Below, one piece after another: positions 8,133 to 19,763 of a DNA stretch of 33,306 nt (positions within the stretch are counted from its first letter, which is position 1; each line of letters opens with the position of its first letter). Position numbers and translations under genes: made by a program. Location: assembly GCA_016930075.1 (NCBI GenBank), contig JAFGHS010000180.1:1-33306 (forward strand), read 5' to 3'. Below the pieces are notes generated by a model. That model had not been told where the DNA came from. It was given only the letters and a program-made list of their open reading frames with translations, and made no database searches. The DNA comes from Deltaproteobacteria bacterium. Its GTDB lineage: Bacteria; Desulfobacterota; Syntrophia; Syntrophales; JAFGHS01.

Positions 8133-11100
8133 GTGGAAGACGTTTTCAGTTATTTTGAAAAACCAAAAGATCCCATCAGGTTTAATGCTATAAAAATAGC
8201 AATTGCCTCGCCGGAAAAGATTCTGTCGTGGTCCCATGGAGAGGTGAAAAAGCCTGAAACCATTAATTACAGAACATTCAAGCCGGAACGGGACGGCCTT
8301 TTCTGCGCCAAAATCTTCGGTCCCGTTAAGGATTATGAATGCCTCTGCGGACGCTACAAGCGGATGAAGCACCGGGGGGTGGTCTGTGAAAAGTGCGGGG
8401 TGGAAGTTATCCAGTCCAAGGTTCGCCGGGAGCGGATGGGGCATATTGTTCTGGCGACGCCGGTGGCTCATATCTGGTTTTTAAAGAGCCTTCCCAGCAG
8501 GATCGGCAATGTCCTTGATCTGACCCTGAAGGAACTGGAAAAGGTCCTTTACTACGAATCCTGGATTGTCATGGATCCGAAAAATACGTCTCTTAAGAAA
8601 AAAGAACTTCTGACGGAGGAAGAATATATCGACCTTCAGGAGCAATACGGTCAGGACGGATTTGATGTCGGCATCGGGGCTGAGGCAGTCCGAAAACTTC
8701 TGTCGGAGGTCAATTTAGAGGAACTCGATGAAGAACTGAGGTCGGAATTAAAGACGGCCGTTTCCGATACGAAGAAAAAAAAGCTGGTCAAACGCCTGAA
8801 AGTTGTTGAAGCCCTTAAGAAATCCAAGAATAAGCCGGAATGGATGGTTTTAACCGTTCTGCCCGTTATACCGCCCGATTTACGTCCCCTCGTTCCCCTC
8901 GATGGCGGGCGGTTTGCGACCTCGGATTTAAACGATCTCTATCGCCGGGTCATTAACAGAAACAATCGTTTAAAACGTTTGCAGGAGCTGAATGCGCCGG
9001 AGATTATTGTCCGCAATGAAAAAAGGATGCTCCAGGAGGCCGTTGACGTCCTGTTTGACAACGGCAGACGGGGAAGGGCGATAACGGGTTCCAACAAGCG
9101 GCCTCTGCGATCCCTGTCGGATATGCTCAAAGGCAAGCAGGGCCGGTTCCGGCAGAATCTCCTCGGCAAGCGTGTCGACTATTCCGGACGGTCCGTCATT
9201 ACGGTCGGGCCGGATTTGAGACTGCACCAGTGCGGTCTGCCTAAAAAAATGGCCCTCGAACTTTTCAAACCCTTTGTTTACAACCGTCTGGAAGAAAAAG
9301 GCTATGTCACGACAGTGAAAAGCGCCAAAAAAATGGTGGAACGGGAAACGGCCGAGGTATGGGATGCCCTCGATGAGGTTGTCCGTGAATATCCCGTTAT
9401 GTTGAACCGGGCGCCGACACTGCACAGGCTGGGCATCCAGGCGTTTGAAGCAGTCCTTATCGAAGGTAAGGCCATCCAGCTCCACCCGTTGGTCTGCAAC
9501 GCCTTCAATGCTGACTTCGACGGGGATCAGATGGCCGTCCATGTGCCCCTTTCCGTGGAAGCGCAAGCGGAAGCGCGCATCCTCATGATGTCGACGAACA
9601 ATATTCTGTCTCCGGCGAACGGTAAGCCCATTATCATCCCCAGCCAGGATATCGTCCTGGGTCTATATTACCTGACGAGATCCAAGCCCGGCTCTAAAGG
9701 CGAAGGGTTCAAATTCAGCGGTGTCGATGAAGTCCGCAGCGCTTATGATGCAGGCGAAGTTGATCTCCATGCTGCAATCAAGGTAAGCGTTGAGGGTCAA
9801 TTAAAAGATACGACGGTCGGCAGGGTTTTGCTCTATGAAACCGTTCCCAATCTGATTACATTCGATGCCGTGAACAAGGTGATGAATAAAAAGGTTTTGG
9901 CCAACCTGATTGATTACTGCTACAGGACATCCGGCGAAAAGACAACGGTCCTCCTGGCTGACCGCCTGAAGGATCTGGGATTCAAGTACGCGACGATTTC
10001 CGGGGCGTCCTTTGCCGTCCATAACATGGTGATTCCGGGAAATAAAAAAGACATTGTGGCGCGGGCGGACAAGGATGTGCTCAAAATCCAGAAACAGTAT
10101 ATGGACGGCCTCATCACAGACGGAGAGCGCTACAACAAGGTCATTGACATCTGGGCTCAGGCGACGGAAAAAATCGCCGCTGAGATGATGGGCGGCATCG
10201 GCACGGAAGAGGCGGTGGGCCACGACGGTGTCAAAAGGACCGTCGAGAGCTTCAACCCCATTTATATGATGGCTGATTCCGGAGCCAGGGGCAGCGCCGT
10301 GCAGATCAGGCAGCTTGCCGGCATGAGGGGCCTGATGGCGAAACCTTCCGGTGAGATTATCGAAACGCCCATTACGGCAAATTTCCGCGAAGGGCTCACG
10401 GTGCTCCAGTATTTTATTTCCACCCACGGCGCCCGGAAGGGGCTTGCCGATACGGCCCTTAAGACGGCCAATTCGGGTTATCTGACCCGGAGGCTTGTCG
10501 ATGTGGCCCAGGATTGCATTATTACGGAAGATGATTGCGGCACGATCGACGGCATCTACGTCTTTGCCCTCATGGAAGGCGGCGAGATTATCGAGACGGC
10601 TGGCGAGCGCGTTCTGGGAAGGGTTGCCCTGGAAGACATCAAGGATCCCTACAGCGGCGAAGTGATCGTCAAGGCCAATGAGGCAATCGACGAAGCCCTG
10701 GCCGAAAAGATCGATGAGAAGGGTATCGAGAAGGTCAATATACGATCCGTTCTGACCTGTAAATCAAAACACGGTGTTTGCGCCAAGTGTTACGGGAGAG
10801 ACCTTTCCCACGGCCATTTGGTTAACATCGGCGAGGCGGTCGGCATCATTGCGGCCCAGTCCATCGGCGAACCGGGCACCCAGCTCACCATGCGGACCTT
10901 CCATATCGGCGGCACTGCAAAATTTGAGGAGCATTCGACGCTGGAATCCCGCCATGACGGAACGATCAAGTTTGTCAACTTAAATACGGTAAAAAGCCGG
11001 ACCGGAGAGCTGGTGGTCATGAATCGCAATGGCGAGGTTCATGTGTTGGATGAGCAGGGGAGAGGCCGGGGAAAATATACTATTCCGTACGGCGCCCATT

Positions 11101-12293
11101 TTAAGGAGAAAATCACCGACGGCAAGGCGGTTGAAAAAGGGCAGATCATCGCCGACTGGGATCCTTTTTCCATTCCTATTCTTGCCGAGGTCGATGGTAT
11201 CGTTAAGTTCGGCGACATTATCGAAGGAAAAACGATGCAGGAACAAGTCGATGAGAATACGGGCTTGTCGAGAAAGGTTATCGTTGAGTTCCGCGGCACC
11301 GACCTCCGCCCCCGCGTGTCCATAAAGGACAGCAAGGGGAGGACCGCTAAAGTGCCCGGCTCCAACGCCATGGCGCGGCATTTGCTTTCCGTCGGGGCCA
11401 ATATTGTCGTGTCGGAAGGGGACGCAATCAGCGCCGGCGACATCATTGCCAAAATCCCCCGTGAAACCACAAAGACAAAAGATATTACCGGCGGTTTGCC
11501 GCGGGTGGCGGAATTGTTTGAGGCCCGCAAGCCCAAGGAATTTGCCGTCATCAGTGAAATTGACGGTATCGTAACCTACGGCAAGGACGCAAAAGGTAAA
11601 AGGAAAGTCGTCATTACGCCCGATGTCGGCGATGAGAAGGAATATCTGATCCCGAAAGGCAAACATGTCAGCGTCCAGGAAGGCGACCGGGTCGCCGCCG
11701 GGGAATCCCTGATGGATGGTGTAAACAACCCCCATGACCTCCTGAGCATCCAGGGGGAAAAGGCTCTGGCCCGTTACCTGGTTGATGAAGTTCAGGAAGT
11801 CTACCGGCTCCAGGGCGTCAAGATTAACGACAAGCATATGGAGGTCATCGTTCGTCAGATGCTTCGCCGCGTCAAGATCACCGATCCCGGCGATACGTCG
11901 TTCATCGCCGACGAACAGGTCGAAAGATTCCGGTTCCAGGAAGAGAACATGAGGGTTGTGGCCAATGGCGGCAGCCCGGCTATCGGTGAACCCGTCCTTC
12001 TCGGCATTACGAAGGCCTCTTTGTCGACCCAGAGTTTCATATCCGCTGCTTCCTTCCAGGAAACGACCCGTGTGTTGACGGAAGCGAGTCTCGCGGGTAA
12101 AACCGATTATCTCCGGGGATTAAAGGAAAATATCATCATGGGCCGGTTGATTCCTGCCGGGACAGGTCTCAATATTTACAGGAAGCTCGGCATGAAAATC
12201 GAGGGTGATGATTCTTTACTGCCGGAAGCCTCCGGCGATGATAAAGATCAAAATAAAAATGAGAAAATGCTTGACATCGAAGCCGCGAATTGA
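8133..12293 (+). CDS. rpoC: DNA-directed RNA polymerase subunit beta'
   Basis: Catalytic subunit carrying the active-site magnesium. It has 1386 residues and a GTG start at 8133 set by GGAGA (8121-8125). The N-terminal zinc finger is C70, C72, C85, C88, the same positions as in E. coli. The magnesium-binding NADFDGD motif is at 459-465. The second zinc site uses the Cys in DDCGTIDG plus the CxxxxxxCxxC cluster of [14 protein letters not shown] large insertion of roughly 190 residues splits the trigger-loop region between TMRTFHIGG and [18 protein letters not shown], matching the proteobacterial SI3 position. It is co-transcribed with rpoB. Confidence 0.99.
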   Translation: MEDVFSYFEKPKDPIRFNAIKIAIASPEKILSWSHGEVKKPETINYRTFKPERDGLFCAKIFGPVKDYECLCGRYKRMKHRGVVCEKCGVEVIQSKVRRERMGHIVLATPVAHIWFLKSLPSRIGNVLDLTLKELEKVLYYESWIVMDPKNTSLKKKELLTEEEYIDLQEQYGQDGFDVGIGAEAVRKLLSEVNLEELDEELRSELKTAVSDTKKKKLVKRLKVVEALKKSKNKPEWMVLTVLPVIPPDLRPLVPLDGGRFATSDLNDLYRRVINRNNRLKRLQELNAPEIIVRNEKRMLQEAVDVLFDNGRRGRAITGSNKRPLRSLSDMLKGKQGRFRQNLLGKRVDYSGRSVITVGPDLRLHQCGLPKKMALELFKPFVYNRLEEKGYVTTVKSAKKMVERETAEVWDALDEVVREYPVMLNRAPTLHRLGIQAFEAVLIEGKAIQLHPLVCNAFNADFDGDQMAVHVPLSVEAQAEARILMMSTNNILSPANGKPIIIPSQDIVLGLYYLTRSKPGSKGEGFKFSGVDEVRSAYDAGEVDLHAAIKVSVEGQLKDTTVGRVLLYETVPNLITFDAVNKVMNKKVLANLIDYCYRTSGEKTTVLLADRLKDLGFKYATISGASFAVHNMVIPGNKKDIVARADKDVLKIQKQYMDGLITDGERYNKVIDIWAQATEKIAAEMMGGIGTEEAVGHDGVKRTVESFNPIYMMADSGARGSAVQIRQLAGMRGLMAKPSGEIIETPITANFREGLTVLQYFISTHGARKGLADTALKTANSGYLTRRLVDVAQDCIITEDDCGTIDGIYVFALMEGGEIIETAGERVLGRVALEDIKDPYSGEVIVKANEAIDEALAEKIDEKGIEKVNIRSVLTCKSKHGVCAKCYGRDLSHGHLVNIGEAVGIIAAQSIGEPGTQLTMRTFHIGGTAKFEEHSTLESRHDGTIKFVNLNTVKSRTGELVVMNRNGEVHVLDEQGRGRGKYTIPYGAHFKEKITDGKAVEKGQIIADWDPFSIPILAEVDGIVKFGDIIEGKTMQEQVDENTGLSRKVIVEFRGTDLRPRVSIKDSKGRTAKVPGSNAMARHLLSVGANIVVSEGDAISAGDIIAKIPRETTKTKDITGGLPRVAELFEARKPKEFAVISEIDGIVTYGKDAKGKRKVVITPDVGDEKEYLIPKGKHVSVQEGDRVAAGESLMDGVNNPHDLLSIQGEKALARYLVDEVQEVYRLQGVKINDKHMEVIVRQMLRRVKITDPGDTSFIADEQVERFRFQEENMRVVANGGSPAIGEPVLLGITKASLSTQSFISAASFQETTRVLTEASLAGKTDYLRGLKENIIMGRLIPAGTGLNIYRKLGMKIEGDDSLLPEASGDDKDQNKNEKMLDIEAAN

Positions 12294-12358
12294 TAGTTAG
12301 TCGCACTTTACTGATGCTTGTAAATGCTCAAATGTTATAAAGGGTTTCGGGAGGAAGG

Positions 12359-12730
12359 ATGCCTACAATCAATCAATTGGTCCGCAAAGGGCGCATGAAG
12401 ATACAAAAGAAGGGTGCAACGCCTGCTCTCGCGGGTTCGCCGCAGAGGCGGGGTGTTTGCGTCCGGGTCTATACATCGACGCCCAAGAAGCCGAATTCCG
12501 CATTAAGAAAAGTCGCGAGGGTTCGTCTCACAAGCGGTTATGAAGTAACGTCGTATATCCCCGGTGTGGGACATAATTTACAGGAGCATTCGGTTGTCCT
12601 GGTCAGAGGGGGGCGCGTGAAGGACCTGCCCGGCGTCCGCTATCACATTATCAGAGGAACCTTGGATGCCGTCGGCGTTCAGGACAGGAAGCAGGGAAGA
12701 TCTAAATACGGCGCTAAAAAGCCCAGTTAG
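12359..12730 (+). CDS. rpsL: 30S ribosomal protein S12 (uS12)
   Basis: S12 lies at the decoding centre and controls fidelity. It has 123 residues, the standard length. K43 (in [11 protein letters not shown]) and K88 (in [10 protein letters not shown]) are both unchanged, so the common streptomycin-resistance sites are wild type. D89 in the KDLPG motif is the residue methylthiolated in many bacteria. ATG 12359 follows GGGAGG. It heads the str group, 65 nt after rpoC. No L7Ae-like gene lies between, unlike in Firmicutes. Confidence 0.99.
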   Translation: MPTINQLVRKGRMKIQKKGATPALAGSPQRRGVCVRVYTSTPKKPNSALRKVARVRLTSGYEVTSYIPGVGHNLQEHSVVLVRGGRVKDLPGVRYHIIRGTLDAVGVQDRKQGRSKYGAKKPS

Positions 12731-12743
12731 TTGGGGACAGGAT

Positions 12744-13214
12744 ATGCCAAGACGAAGAGAAATAGCCAAAAGAGAAATACTGCCGGATCCGAAGTATCAC
12801 AATCAGCTGGTTGCGAAGTTTATCAACAGCCTGCTGAAAAGAGGCAAAAAAAGCACTGCTGAATCTATTATGTACGGCGCGTTCGATATCATCGGCAAGA
12901 GGACAAAAGAACAGCCCTTGGAAGTGTTTGAAAAAGCGGTTAATAATGTCAAGCCGGTCATCGAAGTCAAATCCAGACGCGTCGGCGGTTCTACGTATCA
13001 GGTGCCGACGGAGGTGGTTCCGTCCAGGAGAGTTGCTCTTGCCATACGCTGGTTAATCGGTCACTCGAATGAACGCACTGAAAAGACAATGAAAGAAAAG
13101 CTGGCCAATGAACTGATCGATGCGGCAAACAACCGGGGCGCCGCCATCAAGAAGCGAGAGGCGGTTCATAAAATGGCCGAAGCAAATAAGGCCTTTGCAC
13201 ATTACAGGTTTTAG
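12744..13214 (+). CDS. rpsG: 30S ribosomal protein S7 (uS7)
   Basis: Primary 16S rRNA-binding protein that organises the 30S head. The 156-residue product begins [18 protein letters not shown], as in the family. ATG 12744 was preferred over an in-frame upstream ATG at 12666, which lies inside rpsL. The S12-S7 spacer is only 13 nt. The long intercistronic S7-binding structure used for feedback in E. coli therefore cannot exist here in the same form. Confidence 0.99.
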   Translation: MPRRREIAKREILPDPKYHNQLVAKFINSLLKRGKKSTAESIMYGAFDIIGKRTKEQPLEVFEKAVNNVKPVIEVKSRRVGGSTYQVPTEVVPSRRVALAIRWLIGHSNERTEKTMKEKLANELIDAANNRGAAIKKREAVHKMAEANKAFAHYRF

Positions 13215-13243
13215 ACCTGTATAAAGGTCTTTGGTGAAAGAAA

Positions 13244-15346
13244 TTGGTACGTTCTGTTCCTTTACATAAGCTCCGCAATATCGGCATTATGGCTCATATT
13301 GATGCCGGAAAAACCACAACGACGGAGCGGGTTCTTTATTATACGCGCGAATCTTACAAAATGGGCGAGGTTCACGACGGCACGGCAACGATGGACTGGA
13401 TGGAACAGGAGCAGGAGCGGGGAATTACCATCACATCTGCGGCTACGACATGTACCTGGAAAGACCATCGCATTAACATCATTGATACGCCGGGGCATGT
13501 GGATTTCACCGTCGAGGTTGAAAGATCCTTGCGCGTCCTGGACGGTGCCGTAGCCCTTTTTTGTGCGGTAGGCGGCGTCGAGCCCCAGTCCGAAGCGGTA
13601 TGGCGTCAGGCGGACCGGTATAAAGTGCCGCGTGTGGCCTTTGTCAATAAGATGGATCGACCGGGGGCGGATTTCAAAAAGGTTGTGACGGCCATCCGGG
13701 ATCGGTTGGGGGCCCATCCGTTGCCCTTACAGATTCCCATCGGTTCGGAAGACCATTTCCGGGGCATGTGCGATCTCATCCGTATGGAGTCCATTACCTA
13801 CGATGATCGCTCTTTAGGCGATACGTTTACGGTTGGTGTTATTCCGCCGGAACTCCTGAGCGAAGCACGGGAGGCCAGAGAAAACCTGATTGAAATGCTG
13901 TCCGATTACGATGACGGCTTGATGAATAAATTTTTAAATGACGAAGCTCTTTCACAACAAGAATTGACGGATGCAATCCGAAAAGCCACGTTGTCCCTCA
14001 AGGTGATACCGGTTCTATGCGGGTCTGCCTTCAAGAACAAGGGCATTCAGGCCCTGCTCGATGCCGTGATCGATTATCTCCCGTCGCCGCTGGACATGCC
14101 GCCGGTTACGGGTGAAAATAAAAAAGGCGAGAAAGTGGAGAGGACCGTCAGCGACGATGAGCCTTTTTCCGCCCTGGCCTTCAAAATCATGACGGACCCC
14201 TATGTCGGCCAGTTAACGTATTTCCGGGTTTATTCCGGCGTCATGAATGCCGGCTCCTATGTATTGAATGCCTCGAACGGCAAGAGGGAACGCATCGGAC
14301 GCCTGGTCAAGATGCACGCCAATAAGAGGGAGGATATCAAAGAAGTACGGACGGGCGACATTGCTGCCGCCGTCGGTTTGAATGAGACGACAACGGGAAA
14401 CACCCTCTGCAGTGTGGATGATCCTCCTATAAAGTTGGAAACGTTCGCGTTTCCCGAACCGGTCATCGCCATCGCCATTGAGCCCAAGACAAAGGTGGAT
14501 GAGGAAAAGCTTGGGGTCGCGTTGAGCAAGATTGCCCGCGAGGATCCTTCTTTTAAGATCAAGACCGATAAGGACACAGGTCAAACGTTGATTTCAGGAA
14601 TGGGCGAGCTGCATCTTGAGATTATCGTTGATCGCCTCTCACGGGAATTTGGATTAGGGGCCAATATCGGTCGACCGCAGGTTGCTTATAAGGAAACGGT
14701 CAGAAAGAGCGTCAGATCGGAAGGCAAGTTCGTCAAGCAATCAGGCGGAAGAGGGCAGTACGGTCATGTATGGCTGGAAATAGAACCTAACGAACCGGGA
14801 AAAGGATTCGAATTCCGCAACAAAATTATCGGCGGCGTGGTGCCGAGAGAGTATATCCCCGCTGTGGAAAAGGGCGTCATCGAAGCCATGGAAGAAGGGG
14901 TCCTGGCTGGTTTTCCCACGGTAGACATTGTGGTCAGCGCTGTGGACGGTTCTTTTCATAATGTCGATTCTTCGGAGATGGCCTTTAAGATCGCCGCTTC
15001 GATGGGTTACAAAAGCGGCGCCAAACGCGCCCACCCCATTATCCTGGAACCGATCATGTCCGTTGAAGTGGTGGTGCCGAAGGAATATATGGGGGACGTT
15101 ATCGGCAACCTGAATGCAAGACGAGGGAAGATTGTCAGTATTGATTCACGGCCTTCGTTGGAAGCTATCAATGCTGAGGTTCCTCTGTCGGAGATGTTTG
15201 GATACGCAACGGATCTCAGATCGAAAACGCAGGGCCGGGCGACCTTCACCATGCAGTTTTTAAACTATATCGCCGTATCGGAAGGCCTGGCAAAGGAAAT
15301 TGTGGAAAAAAGGCAAAATAGTCAGCAAGGCGCGCATAAAATATAA
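13244..15346 (+). CDS. fusA: translation elongation factor G
   Basis: GTPase that drives ribosomal translocation. It has 700 residues, close to the 704 of E. coli, and belongs to the str-operon type. GTPase motifs are AHIDAGKTT (17-25), RGITIT (59-64), DTPGHVDF (81-88) and NKMD (135-138). Later domains include the [14 protein letters not shown] segment and domain IV with [10 protein letters not shown]. The start is TTG at 13244, giving the usual N-terminus [20 protein letters not shown]. The upstream site is weak (GGTG at 13233), and no alternative ATG fits. Confidence 0.98.
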   Translation: MVRSVPLHKLRNIGIMAHIDAGKTTTTERVLYYTRESYKMGEVHDGTATMDWMEQEQERGITITSAATTCTWKDHRINIIDTPGHVDFTVEVERSLRVLDGAVALFCAVGGVEPQSEAVWRQADRYKVPRVAFVNKMDRPGADFKKVVTAIRDRLGAHPLPLQIPIGSEDHFRGMCDLIRMESITYDDRSLGDTFTVGVIPPELLSEAREARENLIEMLSDYDDGLMNKFLNDEALSQQELTDAIRKATLSLKVIPVLCGSAFKNKGIQALLDAVIDYLPSPLDMPPVTGENKKGEKVERTVSDDEPFSALAFKIMTDPYVGQLTYFRVYSGVMNAGSYVLNASNGKRERIGRLVKMHANKREDIKEVRTGDIAAAVGLNETTTGNTLCSVDDPPIKLETFAFPEPVIAIAIEPKTKVDEEKLGVALSKIAREDPSFKIKTDKDTGQTLISGMGELHLEIIVDRLSREFGLGANIGRPQVAYKETVRKSVRSEGKFVKQSGGRGQYGHVWLEIEPNEPGKGFEFRNKIIGGVVPREYIPAVEKGVIEAMEEGVLAGFPTVDIVVSAVDGSFHNVDSSEMAFKIAASMGYKSGAKRAHPIILEPIMSVEVVVPKEYMGDVIGNLNARRGKIVSIDSRPSLEAINAEVPLSEMFGYATDLRSKTQGRATFTMQFLNYIAVSEGLAKEIVEKRQNSQQGAHKI

Positions 15347-15396
15347 AATATAGAAATAAGTGAACCGTTTAAAGTTTTTCAAGGAGGTGACTGAAA

Positions 15397-16590
15397 ATGG
15401 CTAAGAAAAAATTTGACAGGACAAAGCCGCATCTGAATATCGGGACGATTGGACACGTAGATCATGGTAAAACAACATTAACCGCAGCCATTACAAAGCA
15501 TTTGGCCAAAAAGGGGTTTGCCGAATTCCGGCCCTTCGACTCCATCGACAATGCTCCGGAGGAAAAGGAAAGGGGTGTTACGATCAACATTTCCCATGTG
15601 GAATATGAAACAGTCAAACGTCATTACGCCCATGTCGATTGTCCGGGCCATGCGGACTATATCAAAAACATGATTTCCGGCGCCGCCCACATGGACGGAA
15701 CCATTTTGGTCGTTGCCGCTTCTGATGGTCCCATGCCTCAAACAAGAGAGCACATCCTGCTTGCAAGACAGGTTCAGGTTCCTTATGTTGTTGTTTATAT
15801 GAATAAGGTTGATCTCGTTGATGATCCGGAGCTCCTTGATCTGGTTGAACTGGAATTGCGGGAACTTCTGACGGAATATGAATTCCCCGGCGACGACATT
15901 CCCATTATCAGAGGGTCCGCCCTGAAGGCGCTCGAAGCTGAGGACACAGAATCTCCTGATGTGAAATCCATATGGGAGCTCATGGATGCCGTGGACAGCT
16001 ATATCCCGGAACCGGTCAGAAGTCTCGATAAGCCGTTCCTGATGCCGGTTGGCGATGTGTTCACCATTTCCGGCCGTGGAACCGTTGTGACCGGCAGGAT
16101 TGATCGCGGCATCGTCAAGACAGGCGAAGAAGTGGAAATCATCGGCATCCGGCCCACCATGAAGACCGTCTGCACGGGCGTCGAGATGTTTCGCAAGACC
16201 CTCGATGAAGGCAGGGCCGGCGACGACGTCGGTTTGCTTCTCCGCGGTACGAAGCGTGAGGAAGTTGAACGCGGACAGGTTGTCGCAAAACCCGGTTCGA
16301 TCACCCCCCATACAAAATTTAAAGCAACGGTTTACGTCCTGACAAAGGAAGAAGGCGGAAGGCATACGCCGTTTTTCAACGGTTACCGTCCCCAGTTCTA
16401 CTTCAGAACCACCGACGTGACGGGTGTTGCAAATCTTCCCGAAGGCGTGGAAATGGTTATGCCGGGGGATAATGTGGAACTGGATGTGGAATTGATTACT
16501 CCCATCGCCATGGAAGAGCAGTTGCGGTTCGCCATCCGCGAGGGCGGCAGAACCGTCGGCGCCGGCGTGGTCAGCAAAGTGGTTGAGTAG
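15397..16590 (+). CDS. tuf: translation elongation factor Tu
   Basis: GTPase that brings aminoacyl-tRNA to the ribosomal A site. It has 397 residues and a perfect AAGGAGGTGA site upstream of ATG 15397. GTPase motifs are GHVDHGKT (19-26), DCPGH (81-85, catalytic H85), NKVD (136-139) and GSAL (173-176). Q125, the kirromycin-site glutamine, is retained. Several near-invariant positions differ: [12 protein letters not shown] (91-102) replaces the usual NMITGAAQMDGA, and Q127 replaces the usual Gly of RQVGVP. This is the only tuf in the window. It ends 33 nt before rpsJ. Confidence 0.99.
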   Translation: MAKKKFDRTKPHLNIGTIGHVDHGKTTLTAAITKHLAKKGFAEFRPFDSIDNAPEEKERGVTINISHVEYETVKRHYAHVDCPGHADYIKNMISGAAHMDGTILVVAASDGPMPQTREHILLARQVQVPYVVVYMNKVDLVDDPELLDLVELELRELLTEYEFPGDDIPIIRGSALKALEAEDTESPDVKSIWELMDAVDSYIPEPVRSLDKPFLMPVGDVFTISGRGTVVTGRIDRGIVKTGEEVEIIGIRPTMKTVCTGVEMFRKTLDEGRAGDDVGLLLRGTKREEVERGQVVAKPGSITPHTKFKATVYVLTKEEGGRHTPFFNGYRPQFYFRTTDVTGVANLPEGVEMVMPGDNVELDVELITPIAMEEQLRFAIREGGRTVGAGVVSKVVE

Positions 16591-16623
16591 CATTATATAA
16601 ACGAATGTAGGTTGAACTGAGAC

Positions 16624-16932
16624 ATGAAAGATCAAAAGATTAGGATTCGTCTGAAGGCTTATGACTATAAGCTGCTCGATCGATCCGTGACGGACATTGT
16701 TGAGACGGCGAAAAGAACAGGCGCACGAGTGGCCGGTCCCATTCCGTTGCCGACGGAGATCAATAAGTATTGCGTGAATCGGTCGCCCCATGTCGATAAG
16801 AAATCGCGGGAGCAGTTCGAGATCAGGACCCATCGGAGATTGATCGACATTATCGAGCCGACGCAGTCGACCGTGGACGCCCTGATGAAACTCGACCTGT
16901 CTGCCGGCGTGGATGTGGAAATAAAATTGTAG
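16624..16932 (+). CDS. rpsJ: 30S ribosomal protein S10 (uS10, NusE)
   Basis: Component of the 30S head and, as NusE, the contact for NusG and NusB in antitermination. The 102-residue product has the family pattern [15 protein letters not shown] near the N-terminus and RTHRRLIDI in the second half. It directly follows tuf, joining the str and S10 groups. The 33-nt gap leaves no room for the long L4-responsive S10 leader known from gammaproteobacteria. Confidence 0.99.
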   Translation: MKDQKIRIRLKAYDYKLLDRSVTDIVETAKRTGARVAGPIPLPTEINKYCVNRSPHVDKKSREQFEIRTHRRLIDIIEPTQSTVDALMKLDLSAGVDVEIKL

Positions 16933-16981
16933 CTTAAACGGCAGGGTTGTTCGTTTTGCGTAGCGACCGTCGTAAGTTTAA
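16933..16981 (+). promoter_or_regulatory. possible structured leader before rplC
   Basis: In the 74-nt rpsJ-rplC gap, TTAAAC (16934-16939) can pair with GTTTAA (16976-16981). Inside that loop, TCGTT (16951-16955) can pair with AGCGA (16962-16966) around a six-base loop. Both helices are short. No T run follows, so termination is unlikely. No known leader family is recognised. Confidence 0.2.
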
Positions 16982-17006
16982 CATTTGAAGAGTGTAAGTG
17001 AGAATC

Positions 17007-17639
17007 ATGGAAACGGGACTTATTGGAAAAAAGTTGGGAATGACGCAGATTTTTTCGGATGACGGAACAGCTGTGCCGGTGACGGTCATCGAGGTCGAAC
17101 CTTCTGTGGTCATCCAGAAAAAAACCAGGGAAACGGACGGATACGAAGCCGTTCAGCTTGGATATGGCAGGGTAAAGCAGAAGAATGTGACAAAGGCCCT
17201 CGAAGGCCACTTCAAGAAAGCGGATAAGGGAAATTTCAGGCACGTAAGGGAGATACGGACCGCTCCGGAGGCTTATGAAGTGGGACAGGAATTGACGGCG
17301 GATATTTTTCAGGCCGGCGATTTTGTCGATGTCATCGGCACATCAAAAGGCAAGGGATTTGCCGGCGTCATCAAAAGACACGGTTTTGGGGGAGGCCGGG
17401 CATCCCACGGTTCCATGTTTCACCGGGCTCCCGGTTCCATCGGCGCCAGCGCCGACCCGTCGAGGGTATTCAAGGGAACAAAGCTTCCCGGACAGATGGG
17501 AAATAAGAGAAATACCGTCCAAAATCTGATGGTGGTTTCGGTAAGGCCCGATGCGAAATGTATTTTGGTCAAAGGGTCGGTAACAGGCGGTAAAAATGGT
17601 GTTGTCGTCATTAAGAAATCAATTAAATTAGGTAATTAA
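17007..17639 (+). CDS. rplC: 50S ribosomal protein L3 (uL3)
   Basis: Early-assembling 23S rRNA-binding protein near the peptidyl-transferase centre. It has 210 residues from ATG 17007, giving [16 protein letters not shown], which aligns with the family start. An in-frame GTG at 16998 would add three residues and cannot be excluded. The conserved [13 protein letters not shown] central loop region is present. The gene begins the core S10-group run rplC-rplD-rplW-rplB. Confidence 0.98.
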   Translation: METGLIGKKLGMTQIFSDDGTAVPVTVIEVEPSVVIQKKTRETDGYEAVQLGYGRVKQKNVTKALEGHFKKADKGNFRHVREIRTAPEAYEVGQELTADIFQAGDFVDVIGTSKGKGFAGVIKRHGFGGGRASHGSMFHRAPGSIGASADPSRVFKGTKLPGQMGNKRNTVQNLMVVSVRPDAKCILVKGSVTGGKNGVVVIKKSIKLGN

Positions 17640-17660
17640 GTAGGATCTGGGGTAGTCAGG

Positions 17661-18284
17661 ATGCCGGTTCACGAAGTATATAATATTGAAAAGAATAAAG
17701 TTTCGGAGATCGAACTCAACGACGCCGTTTTCGGCGCGCCCGTCAACGAACATTGCATCTATGAAGTCGTGAAGATGCAGATGGCCGCCAGACGGAGCGG
17801 GACAGCTTCAACCAAGGGGAGGAGCGATGTCAGCGGCGGCGGTAAAAAGCCCTGGCGCCAGAAAGGCACGGGTCGGGCGCGGGCCGGAACAACAAGGTCG
17901 CCCATCTGGCGCGGCGGCGGCATTGTCTTCGGACCCCAGCCGCGGGATTATTCGTATCATGTGCCGAAAAAAGTGCGGAAAAATGCATTGATTTCAGCCT
18001 TGTCCATGAAGGTGCGAGATGAGAAGATGGTCATCCTCAACGAATTTCCCCTGGCGGATGTAAAAACGAAGAGCTTCAAAGAGGTCATCGATCGTTTCGG
18101 CTTGAAGAAAGCGCTCATCGTTTTGGATAAATCGGATGCTGTCCTTGAAAAATCATCAAGGAACATCAAGGATATTAAAATGGTTAGATCAGAGGGGATC
18201 AATGTGTATGATCTTCTGAAGTACGAACACGTCGTTCTTTTGGAACCCTCTGTGAAAATGATAGAAGGGGCGCTGTTGGCATAA
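17661..18284 (+). CDS. rplD: 50S ribosomal protein L4 (uL4)
   Basis: Lines the polypeptide exit tunnel with L22. The 207-residue product has the typical extended loop, including [19 protein letters not shown] and [15 protein letters not shown]-like sequence (about residues 55-85). ATG 17661 follows a short GGGG/CAGG stretch. The stop codon TAA overlaps the rplW ATG by one base, which predicts translational coupling. Confidence 0.99.
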   Translation: MPVHEVYNIEKNKVSEIELNDAVFGAPVNEHCIYEVVKMQMAARRSGTASTKGRSDVSGGGKKPWRQKGTGRARAGTTRSPIWRGGGIVFGPQPRDYSYHVPKKVRKNALISALSMKVRDEKMVILNEFPLADVKTKSFKEVIDRFGLKKALIVLDKSDAVLEKSSRNIKDIKMVRSEGINVYDLLKYEHVVLLEPSVKMIEGALLA

Positions 18285-18571
18285 TGGACCTATATCGTAT
18301 CATTAAGCGGTCGCTGATCACGGAAAAAAGCGTAATCGTAAAAGACGAGTTCAACAAATATGTCTTTGAAGTGGACCCGAGAGCAAACAAGATTGAGATC
18401 GGCAATGCCGTGGAAAAATTGTTCAAGGTCAAGGTGCTGGATGTTCATGTCATGAATGTGGCGGGCAAAAAGAGGCGGGTCGGCCGTACCGTCGGCAGGA
18501 AGAGCGACTGGAAAAAAGCGGTCATTACGCTGGCCCCCGGCAATCGCATCGACATCCATGAAGGAGTCTAA
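18284..18571 (+). CDS. rplW: 50S ribosomal protein L23 (uL23)
   Basis: Located at the tunnel exit, where signal recognition particle and trigger factor dock. The 95-residue product has the family pattern LITEKS near the N-terminus and the basic [13 protein letters not shown] stretch near the C-terminus. It starts inside the rplD stop codon (TAATG). The nearest Shine-Dalgarno-like GAAGGGG is 13 nt upstream, so re-initiation by ribosomes finishing rplD is likely. Confidence 0.98.
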   Translation: MDLYRIIKRSLITEKSVIVKDEFNKYVFEVDPRANKIEIGNAVEKLFKVKVLDVHVMNVAGKKRRVGRTVGRKSDWKKAVITLAPGNRIDIHEGV

Positions 18572-18591
18572 GGAAAAAGGAAAGTAGAAGG

Positions 18592-19413
18592 ATGGCAATC
18601 AGAGCTTACAAACCCACGTCGCCCGGCAGACGGTTTCAAACCTGTTCGGATTTTGAAGAAATTACGTCGACCACGCCGGAGAAGAGCCTTTTGAAGCCGC
18701 TCAAGAAGAGCGGCGGCAGGAATTGCTACGGCAGAATCACGAGCCGGCATATCGGGGGCGGTCATAAAAGAAAGTACCGTGTAGTCGACTTTCGGCGCGA
18801 GAAAACAGATATTCCTGCCAAGGTGGCATCCATTGAATACGACCCTAACAGGAGTTCGAGGATTGCCCTTCTGCATTATCATGACGGGGAGAAGCGTTAC
18901 ATCATCGCGCCGACCAAACTTGATGTGGGCGATCAGATCGTCAGCTCGGCAAAAGCCGACATCAAGCCCGGCAATGCCAGCCCTCTTAAAAACATCCCCT
19001 TGGGTACGTTGATTCATAACGTGGAACTCAAGGTCGGTCGGGGAGCGCAGCTTATCCGGTCTGCCGGGACCTTCGGCCAGTTGATGGCCAAGGAAGGCGA
19101 CTACGCCCAGGTCAGGCTTCCGTCCGGCGAGGTACGGCGGGTCTTTATGGAGTGTATGGCGACTATCGGTCAGGTGGGGAACCTGGATCATGAGAACCTC
19201 AGTATCGGCAAGGCGGGCCGGAAGCGATGGCTGGGAAGACGCCCCAAGGTCAGAGGCGTGGTCATGAATCCCATTGATCACCCCATGGGGGGCGGCGAGG
19301 GAAAATCTTCCGGCGGCAGGCATCCCTGTACGCCGTGGGGCGTACCGACGAAAGGCCATAAGACGAGAACGAATAAGAATACTGATAAATATATCGTGAA
19401 GAGAAGGGGTTAA
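18592..19413 (+). CDS. rplB: 50S ribosomal protein L2 (uL2)
   Basis: Highly conserved protein needed for subunit association and peptidyl-transferase assembly. The 273-residue product contains the conserved GGHKRKYR segment in its N-terminal third. The C-terminal signature [21 protein letters not shown] is split here only for description and includes the functionally important His of GRHP. ATG 18592 is 20 nt after rplW, and rpsS follows 3 nt after the stop. Confidence 0.99.
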   Translation: MAIRAYKPTSPGRRFQTCSDFEEITSTTPEKSLLKPLKKSGGRNCYGRITSRHIGGGHKRKYRVVDFRREKTDIPAKVASIEYDPNRSSRIALLHYHDGEKRYIIAPTKLDVGDQIVSSAKADIKPGNASPLKNIPLGTLIHNVELKVGRGAQLIRSAGTFGQLMAKEGDYAQVRLPSGEVRRVFMECMATIGQVGNLDHENLSIGKAGRKRWLGRRPKVRGVVMNPIDHPMGGGEGKSSGGRHPCTPWGVPTKGHKTRTNKNTDKYIVKRRG

Positions 19414-19416
19414 AAG

Positions 19417-19698
19417 GTGGCACGTTCAGTAAAAAAAGGTCCGTATATTGAAGAAAAACTTATCAATAAGGTAAGAAAATCAGAAGAGACCGGAAGCAAG
19501 GCCGTTATTAAAACATGGTCTCGCCGTTCGACCGTAACCCCTGAATTAATAGGTCAGACCTTTGCCGTGCACAACGGAAAGAAATTCATTCCCGTCTTTG
19601 TCACGGAGAACATGGTCGGGCACAAGCTCGGTGAATTTGCACCCACGCGTACATTTTACAACCATGCGGGGGATAGAAAGTCGAAGGTTCGCAAATAA
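19417..19698 (+). CDS. rpsS: 30S ribosomal protein S19 (uS19)
   Basis: Binds 16S rRNA in the head with S13. The 93-residue product has [14 protein letters not shown] at the N-terminus and [15 protein letters not shown] in the C-terminal half, both typical. The start is GTG at 19417, with an AGAAGGGG site just inside the end of rplB. It is tightly packed with rplB (3-nt gap). Confidence 0.99.
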   Translation: MARSVKKGPYIEEKLINKVRKSEETGSKAVIKTWSRRSTVTPELIGQTFAVHNGKKFIPVFVTENMVGHKLGEFAPTRTFYNHAGDRKSKVRK

Positions 19699-19763
19699 GC
19701 GGAAGGGAACGGATTTGAAACCTCTTCCCATCAGGTTCGACGATATGGAGCAGTGAAACAGGT

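Noticed and set aside
15478-16833. 451-codon open frame on the - strand opposite tuf and rpsJ
   Set aside because: It lies antisense to two certain genes and has no recognisable protein features. Long antisense frames are common opposite strongly biased codons.
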